Source: Gammaproteobacteria bacterium (GTDB lineage: Bacteria > Pseudomonadota > Gammaproteobacteria > Eutrophobiales > Eutrophobiaceae). From it: a DNA stretch of 12,086 nucleotides. Below the pieces are notes generated by a model. The model saw only the letters and a list, made by a program, of their open reading frames with translations, was not told the origin of the DNA and searched no databases. Numbering within the stretch: the stretch's first letter is position 1; each line of letters begins with the position of its first letter. The DNA is taken from the NCBI GenBank assembly GCA_014239225.1, contig JAAZZI010000015.1:1-12086 (forward strand), read 5' to 3'. Position numbers and translations under genes: made by a program. This document shows positions 7,178 to 12,086 of this stretch, in pieces.

Positions 7178-7735
7178 TTAAAACATTCCTGTCTCTAGTT
7201 TCGCTGCTTCTGACATCATGTCGTAGTTCCAGGGAGGGTCAAAGGTAACATCGACATTAACTTTTGACACATTTGGCAGATTTGATATTTTTAAGCGTAT
7301 ATCTTCAGCAAGATAGTCACCCATTCCACAGCCAGGAGAGGTAAGCGTCATTGTTATATCGACTTGATTTCCGTCAGCGCCTAATGGGGTAATATCACAT
7401 TGGTAGATGAGGCCTAATTCAACGATATTAATCGGTATCTCCGGGTCATAACAGGTTTTTAATTGTTGCCAAACTAACTCTTCATCAACAACCCCATCAC
7501 CGGTAATTTCTTTTTTTGTATCCAGATCAATGTTATTTTTAATATCAAACCCGAGTGCATCTGCATTTTTTGCATCTATGCGCGCCAAATTACCATTAAC
7601 ATTAACCGTATAACTGCCACCAAGTGCTTGCGTTATTAATACAGTAGTTCCTTCAGACAGACTCAGAGGTGTTCCGACCGGAATTAAAATAGCATCACAA
7701 TCACGACTTAATATTATAGGTTTATTTTCGTCCAT
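7178..7735 (-). CDS. sufT: SufT-type Fe-S assembly protein (DUF59/MIP18 family, long form)
   Basis: SufT belongs to the MIP18/DUF59 family and takes part in maturation of Fe-S proteins; in some bacteria it matters mostly under high demand for Fe-S clusters. The 185 residues hold an N-terminal extension of about 80 residues typical of the long SufT form, then the DUF59 domain. Motifs visible are Cys-Tyr-Asp-Pro-Glu-Ile-Pro (95-101), Val-Glu-Leu-Gly-Leu-Ile-Tyr (105-111), Thr-Ser-Pro-Gly-Cys-Gly-Met-Gly (132-139, conserved Cys136) and the C-terminal Phe-Asp-Pro-Pro-Trp (165-169), ending Glu-Thr-Gly-Met-Phe. It starts with ATG 11 bases after the sufU stop and is the last suf gene in the run. Its exact biochemical step is not settled in the family. 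Confidence 0.93.
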   Translation of the reverse strand: MDENKPIILSRDCDAILIPVGTPLSLSEGTTVLITQALGGSYTVNVNGNLARIDAKNADALGFDIKNNIDLDTKKEITGDGVVDEELVWQQLKTCYDPEIPINIVELGLIYQCDITPLGADGNQVDITMTLTSPGCGMGDYLAEDIRLKISNLPNVSKVNVDVTFDPPWNYDMMSEAAKLETGMF

Positions 7736-7746
7736 ATCAGCTTTAA

Positions 7747-8193
7747 TTATTCCGTAGTTACTGGTTTATCATCGCCGATTAGTGCTGAACGTAGTGTATG
7801 CCAGCATAGTGAAGCGCATTTCACTCGTGCCGGGAAGCCTTTGACACCTGCTAACACTGCTAATTTTCCTAAATGATCACTATCGATTTCATTTTCTGTT
7901 GTTATTAAACTGTGGAAGTTATTAAAAAGCGTCTCAGCTTCATCAATTGATTTTCCTTTCATTGCATCTGTCATTAGTGAAGCAGATGCAACTGAAATTG
8001 CGCAACCTGTTCCATCAAAAGCAATGTCGCTAATATTTTGCCCATCAATTTTTATATATAATTTGAGTTTATCTCCGCAAAGCGGATTAAAACCTTCCAT
8101 TGTTTTATCTGCGTCAGCAATTACTCTAAAATTACGAGGACTGCGATTGTGGTCAACAATAACTTCTTGATAGAGGTCTTTGATATCAAACAT
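7747..8193 (-). CDS. sufU: SufU-type Fe-S assembly / sulfur-acceptor protein
   Basis: SufU is an IscU-fold protein. In Gram-positive bacteria it is a zinc protein that accepts persulfide sulfur from SufS and passes it to SufBCD, rather than a true scaffold. The 148 residues show Cys39-Gly-Asp41, Cys64 in Gly-Thr-Gly-Cys-Ala-Ile-Ser, and Cys126 in Arg-Val-Lys-Cys-Ala-Ser-Leu-Cys. These are the three metal-binding cysteines plus Asp. The insertion before the last Cys (about 100-120) and the Phe-Pro-Ala-Arg-Val-Lys-Cys pattern mark it as SufU rather than IscU, which has a His and an LPPVK motif nearby. Its ATG overlaps the sufS stop by one base (TAATG), so the two are probably translationally coupled, as expected for a SufS partner. 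Confidence 0.92.
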   Translation of the reverse strand: MFDIKDLYQEVIVDHNRSPRNFRVIADADKTMEGFNPLCGDKLKLYIKIDGQNISDIAFDGTGCAISVASASLMTDAMKGKSIDEAETLFNNFHSLITTENEIDSDHLGKLAVLAGVKGFPARVKCASLCWHTLRSALIGDDKPVTTE

Positions 8194-9455
8194 TAGTTAA
8201 AGACCTTTTTGCATTTATCAATGGCTTTAATCAATGCATCAATTTCTTCATGTGTATTATAAAATGCAAACGAAGCTCTACTTGTTGCTGGTATTTTGAA
8301 ACGTTCCATCACTGGCATTGCACAATGATGACCTGTTCTTATGGCGATTCCTTCATTGTTAAGTATGGTTCCTATATCGTGGGGATGAATGCCCTTTAGT
8401 GTGAAAGACAAAATGCTTGTTTTTTGTTTCGCTGTTCCAATAAATTTTAATCCTGTAATTTCAGATGCAAGTTGATTGGCATAACCAAGCAATTCATTTT
8501 CATATTGTGAAATATTTTCAAGACCAATTTCATTTACATAATCAATCGCAGCTCCAAGTCCAATGGTGCCTGATATGTTTGGTGTACCTGCTTCGAATTT
8601 ATAAGGTAAATCATTGTATTGTGTCTCCATCATAGTGACCATTTTAATCATATCTCCACCCCCTTGGTATGGAGGCATCTCTTCTAATAGGGCTTGTTTC
8701 CCATAAAGTACGCCAACACCAGTAGGAGCAAATACTTTATGCCCGGAGAAAGCATAAAAATCACAATCCAGTTTTTGAACATCAACAGATGTATGCGATG
8801 TTGCTTGCGCGCCATCAATTAGTACCTTAGCCCCATATTCATGCGCCATATCGATAATAGTTTTTATTGGGTTAATCGTACCCAGAGCATTTGATATATG
8901 ACCAACAGCAACAATTTTTGTATTTTTACTTAAAAGTTTTTCATATTCTTCTATTATTAATTCTCCGTTATCATTAATCGGAATGAACTTTAGTGTCGCC
9001 CCAGTTTGTTCGCGTAGTAGTTGCCAAGGGACGATATTTGCGTGATGTTCTAGTTCAGTAATAATAATTTCATCATTTTCATTTAACGAATTACGACCAA
9101 AACTTTGAGCAACTAAATTAATTGCTTCAGTTGCACCACGAACAAAAATGACTTCTTTATTTGACCGAGTATTAATAAAGTTTTTGATTTTTAAACGCGC
9201 TAATTCATAGGCTTCAGTGGCATTCTCGCTTAGTGTATGTACACCACGGTGTATATTAGAGTTGTATTCACGATAATATTTTTCTATTGCATCTAAGACA
9301 TTTTTTGGTTTTTGTGATGTAGCAGCATTGTCAAGATATATAAGAGGTTTCCCGTTAATTATCTGATGCAAAATAGGAAAATCATTCCTTATTTTTTTTA
9401 CATCAAATCCTAACGATTGATTTTGTTGTTGCGCGGCGTTACTTTTTTTATTCAT
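8193..9455 (-). CDS. sufS: Cysteine desulfurase SufS
   Basis: A PLP enzyme that removes sulfur from L-cysteine as a persulfide on its own cysteine, feeding Fe-S cluster assembly. The 420 residues contain Asp-Asn-Ala-Ala-Thr-Ser (42-47), the PLP-stacking His137 in Glu-His-His-Ala-Asn, Asp214 and Gln217 in Ile-Asp-Gly-Ala-Gln, and the Schiff-base Lys240 in Ser-Gly-His-Lys. The catalytic Cys378 lies in Arg-Thr-Gly-His-His-Cys-Ala. The short Arg-x-Gly-x-His-Cys loop is that of the SufS/CsdA group (type II), not IscS. Numbering is 14 above E. coli SufS because of a longer, Asn/Gln-rich N-terminus. It overlaps the sufD stop and the sufU start by one base each. Confidence 0.97.
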   Translation of the reverse strand: MNKKSNAAQQQNQSLGFDVKKIRNDFPILHQIINGKPLIYLDNAATSQKPKNVLDAIEKYYREYNSNIHRGVHTLSENATEAYELARLKIKNFINTRSNKEVIFVRGATEAINLVAQSFGRNSLNENDEIIITELEHHANIVPWQLLREQTGATLKFIPINDNGELIIEEYEKLLSKNTKIVAVGHISNALGTINPIKTIIDMAHEYGAKVLIDGAQATSHTSVDVQKLDCDFYAFSGHKVFAPTGVGVLYGKQALLEEMPPYQGGGDMIKMVTMMETQYNDLPYKFEAGTPNISGTIGLGAAIDYVNEIGLENISQYENELLGYANQLASEITGLKFIGTAKQKTSILSFTLKGIHPHDIGTILNNEGIAIRTGHHCAMPVMERFKIPATSRASFAFYNTHEEIDALIKAIDKCKKVFN

Positions 9456-10780
9456 TAGACGTACTCACGTATAAGAGATGAGTCTGGCAATCGACCAATA
9501 ATTAAATGTTCAAGTTTATTTTTAATCGACTGAAAACTAATATTATTAATAATTTCATCGACGAAGGCATAGGTTAAAAGACTTCGTGCAGTTTGTTCAT
9601 CAACGGCACGTGAACGAAGATAAAACAACATATCATTATCAAGTTGCCCTATTGTTGCCCCGTGGTTGCATTTCACGTCATCAGCATAAATTTCGAGCTC
9701 GGGTTTTGTATCAATCTCAGCATCATCGGACAATAGGAGATTGGCATTGTTTTGATAGGCTTCAATTTTTTGCGCTTGAGGGTGAACGACCACTTTGCCG
9801 TTAAATACCCCACGGCTTTTACCATTTAGTACCCCCCGATAATTTTGATTACTTTGTGTATACGGTTTGAAATGATCAACTCGAGTGTGATTATCAATAT
9901 GTTGAGCCTTATCTGTCATGTAGAGACCATTCATCGTGATTTCTGCACCCTCTTCATTTAGTTGTGCATTAATATCATTACGCACTAGAGCCCCACCGAT
10001 TGATATCGAATGAGACTCAAATCGACTATCTTTATTTTGGGATGTATTCAAATTACCAATGTGGAATGCATTAGAGCTTTCTTGTTGTATTTTATAGTGT
10101 TTCAGTGAGGCGCCTTGTGATAATGATGTTTCAGTGACAGCATTTGTGAAATAATTTGTATCATCAATACCAATATAATTTTCAATTATTGTCGCTTTTG
10201 AATTTTCCCCCATGAAGATTAAATTTCTAGGGTGTGTTGCAAAAATGTTGGAATTGTCTTTTGAGACATAAGTAATACTGATAGGCCTTTCTAAAATTAG
10301 ATCAGACGGAACATTGATATATGCCCCATCTTGAATAAATGCAGTATTAAGCGCTGTAAAAGAACTTGAATTATCATTCACATATTGTGATAGATGCTTT
10401 TTTAGAAAATCCTCATCATTTCCTAATGCATTTGCCATATTTTTTATGGTTAGTTCATTAGGTAAGTTTTTAATATTCGAATATTTTTCAGAATAAGTAC
10501 CGTTAACGAAAACAAGTTCTATGCATTCTAGTTCTTTGAAAAGAATAGCATCGATTTCATCATCATTTATCACTACATTACCGTTGGCTATATTAGAAAA
10601 TAAGTTTTTGGTAATAGGCTTCACATCAGTATATTTCCAATTTTCTTTTCTGGTGCTTGGGAAACCAGACTCTTGAAAAATATTAAACGCTGATTGACGT
10701 TGTTTAGAAAACCAATCATCTTTTTTAATATTTTGAAGTTGCTTAAAATCAGCAAGGTAATGTTGGATAGTCTCATTCAT
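9455..10780 (-). CDS. sufD: Fe-S cluster assembly scaffold subunit SufD
   Basis: SufD pairs with SufB and two SufC ATPases to form the SufBC2D scaffold on which clusters are built. The C-terminal half has the SufB/SufD beta-helix core: Gly-Val-Leu-Asn-Gly and Gly-Val-Phe-Asn-Gly-Lys near 316-329, and Lys-Cys-Asn-His373-Gly-Ala-Thr, where His373 matches the functional His360 of E. coli SufD. It ends with the SufC-binding helices after Glu-Gln-Thr-Ala-Arg-Ser-Leu-Leu (395-402). I chose the ATG at 10780, seven bases after the sufC stop, giving 441 residues. The frame stays open upstream to a TTG at 10819, but that would overlap sufC by 32 bases and add 13 unsupported residues. No strong Shine-Dalgarno is visible, so translation may depend on coupling to sufC. 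Confidence 0.95.
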   Translation of the reverse strand: MNETIQHYLADFKQLQNIKKDDWFSKQRQSAFNIFQESGFPSTRKENWKYTDVKPITKNLFSNIANGNVVINDDEIDAILFKELECIELVFVNGTYSEKYSNIKNLPNELTIKNMANALGNDEDFLKKHLSQYVNDNSSSFTALNTAFIQDGAYINVPSDLILERPISITYVSKDNSNIFATHPRNLIFMGENSKATIIENYIGIDDTNYFTNAVTETSLSQGASLKHYKIQQESSNAFHIGNLNTSQNKDSRFESHSISIGGALVRNDINAQLNEEGAEITMNGLYMTDKAQHIDNHTRVDHFKPYTQSNQNYRGVLNGKSRGVFNGKVVVHPQAQKIEAYQNNANLLLSDDAEIDTKPELEIYADDVKCNHGATIGQLDNDMLFYLRSRAVDEQTARSLLTYAFVDEIINNISFQSIKNKLEHLIIGRLPDSSLIREYV

Positions 10781-10787
10781 GTTTTTT

Positions 10788-11525
10788 TTAGTTAATCCAG
10801 TCGTAACCTTTTTCTTCAAGTTCTAATGCAAGTTCAGGACCGCCCGATCTAATAATTTTTCCTTTATTCAAGACATGAACATGATCTGGTTTTATATAAT
10901 TAAGTAAACGCTGATAATGTGTTACAAGAATGAAAGCACGATTTTCATTTCTTAAGCTATTAACTCCCTCGGCCACAATTTTTAGTGCATCAATATCAAG
11001 ACCCGAGTCGGTCTCATCAAGGATTGCGAGTTTTGGTTCGAGTATCGCCATTTGAAAGATCTCATTACGTTTTTTCTCACCACCAGAGAAACCCTCATTA
11101 ACTGATCGGCTTAGCAAATCTTCATTCATTTGAACCAGCTTCATTTTTCCTTTAACTAAATTCATGAATTCCATTGCATCCAATTCAGGTTCCCCTTGAT
11201 GCTTCCGAATTGCATTTAAAGCAGCTTTCAATAAATAAATATTATTAACGCCTGGGATTTCTACTGGGTATTGAAAAGCAAGAAACACACCTTTACGCGC
11301 ACGTTCCTCTGGCGATAGTTCTAGTAAATTTTCATTTTCATATGAAACGCTACCTTGCGTGACGTTGTAACCTTCTTTGCCAGCTAAAATATTTGCGAGC
11401 GTGCTTTTTCCAGAACCATTTGGGCCCATAATTGCGTGCACTTCTCCAGGATTTATATTTAAATTTAATCCTTTTAGTATTTCTTTTTCTTCAATCTTTG
11501 CTTTTAAATTTTCAATCGTTAACAT
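10788..11525 (-). CDS. sufC: Fe-S cluster assembly ATPase SufC
   Basis: SufC is the ABC-type ATPase of the SufBC2D complex; it is cytoplasmic, with no membrane domain. The 245 residues show the Walker A Gly-Pro-Asn-Gly-Ser-Gly-Lys-Ser at 34-41, the Q-loop with Phe-Gln-Tyr-Pro near 84-87, the ABC signature Phe-Ser-Gly-Gly-Glu-Lys-Lys-Arg at 146-153, and Walker B ending Ile-Leu-Asp-Glu171. The D-loop has Ser-Gly-Leu-Asp (174-177), and switch His203 lies in Val-Thr-His-Tyr. These match SufC closely, including the Gly-Phe-Ser-Gly-Gly-Glu-Lys form. The ATG follows the sufB stop with no gap, and a purine-rich GAGGGGAG lies about ten bases upstream inside sufB. Confidence 0.98.
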   Translation of the reverse strand: MLTIENLKAKIEEKEILKGLNLNINPGEVHAIMGPNGSGKSTLANILAGKEGYNVTQGSVSYENENLLELSPEERARKGVFLAFQYPVEIPGVNNIYLLKAALNAIRKHQGEPELDAMEFMNLVKGKMKLVQMNEDLLSRSVNEGFSGGEKKRNEIFQMAILEPKLAILDETDSGLDIDALKIVAEGVNSLRNENRAFILVTHYQRLLNYIKPDHVHVLNKGKIIRSGGPELALELEEKGYDWIN

Positions 11526-12086
11526 TTAACCAACGCTCCCCTCTAAACTAATTCCAACTAATTTTTGTGCTTCAACAGCAAATTCCATAGGAAGTTGTTG
11601 TAAAACTTCTTTACAAAACCCATTAACAATCATATTAATCGCATCCTCTTCTGAAATACCGCGTTGCAGACAATAAAACAATTGATCATCACTTATTTTT
11701 GATGTTGTAGCTTCATGCTCAACCTGTGCTGTTGAGTTTTTTGCCTCAATATAAGGGAAGGTATGGGCACCACATTGATCGCCCATCAATAAAGAGTCGC
11801 ACTGGGAATAATTTCTTGCGTTATTAGCATTTTTACTAATTTTGACCAATCCTCGATATGCATTTTGAGCGTGTCTTGCCGAAATACCCTTTGAAATAAT
11901 TGTGCTACTTGTTATTACCAATATGAATCATTTTGGTTCCAGTGTCGGCTTGTTGGTAATTGTTTGTTACTGCAATCGAATAGAATTCGCCAACAGAATT
12001 GTCGCCTTTTAGAATACAAGACGGGTACTTCCAAGTAACGGCACTTCCCGTTTCAACTTGTGTCCATGAAATTTTTGCATTTTTCT
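11526..12086 (-). pseudogene. sufB: Fe-S cluster scaffold subunit SufB, C-terminal part, frameshifted; 5' end outside the window
   Basis: SufB is the scaffold subunit on which the nascent Fe-S cluster forms. From the right edge, codons at 12084 to 11914 read as ordinary SufB: [10 protein letters not shown], then Trp-Lys-Tyr-Pro-Ser-Cys, ending Met-Ile-His-Ile-Gly-Asn. This frame hits TAG at 11907-11905. The next frame, from about 11912, continues with Thr-Ser-Ser-Thr-Ile-Ile-Ser-Lys-Gly to the normal SufB C-terminus. Two bases appear to be missing near 11911-11916, since relatives have one more residue between the Gly and Asn-Thr. The 3' part keeps the Cys matching E. coli Cys405 (in Ser-Gln-Cys-Asp-Ser) and the His-Glu pair in Val-Glu-His-Glu-Ala-Thr. 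A TTG at 11921 could be mistaken for a start but lies inside conserved sequence. It is either a genuine lesion or a sequence error. Confidence 0.93.

Noticed and set aside
10781..10819. Upstream TTG start for sufD
   Set aside because: It would overlap sufC by 32 bases and add a lysine-rich 13-residue tail not typical of SufD; the ATG at 10780 sits seven bases after the sufC stop.
11526..11921. A separate short gene starting at the TTG at 11921
   Set aside because: The reading frame upstream is conserved SufB sequence that continues directly into this one once the indel is corrected, so this is the 3' part of sufB.

Overview
The window comes from an AT-rich (roughly one third G+C by eye) Gram-negative bacterium, almost certainly a gammaproteobacterium. 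The order ndk, rlmN, pilF, rodZ, hisS, yfgM, bamB is the classic gammaproteobacterial cluster, and outer-membrane assembly (BamB), type IV pilus (PilF) and RodZ proteins fit that. I cannot name a genus. Every gene I can support lies on the minus strand, so transcription runs from the right edge to the left edge. The gaps are short, and no stretch of 300 bases lacks a gene.

Right half (about 12086 to 7178): a tightly packed SUF iron-sulfur cluster operon in the order sufB (5' end outside the window), sufC, sufD, sufS, sufU, sufT. Genes touch or overlap by one base (TAATG junctions at sufD/sufS and sufS/sufU). SufS takes sulfur from cysteine, SufU is the likely sulfur acceptor or scaffold-like partner, SufBCD is the ATP-driven scaffold, and SufT is a DUF59 protein for Fe-S maturation. 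sufE and sufA are not present in the visible part.

Left half (7079 to 1): ndk behind its own recognisable promoter, then rlmN, a much enlarged pilF, rodZ, hisS, then a second promoter, yfgM and the first 180 codons of bamB. ispG, which usually sits between rodZ and hisS in this cluster, is absent.

Three things stand out. First, the PilF-like lipoprotein is 639 residues instead of about 250. It carries a charged linker and two tandem NTF2-like domains of the type found at the C-terminus of Cds6-like L,D-transpeptidases, which suggests a cell-wall-linked variant of the pilotin. Second, two highly conserved genes, rlmN and sufB, are each broken by one small indel in a short simple-sequence tract, with perfect family sequence on both sides. 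This is either sequence error or very recent damage. Third, the nucleoside diphosphate kinase has about five extra residues just before the catalytic histidine. Otherwise this is ordinary core genome; I see no mobile element, CRISPR array, RNA gene or clearly new multi-gene system.
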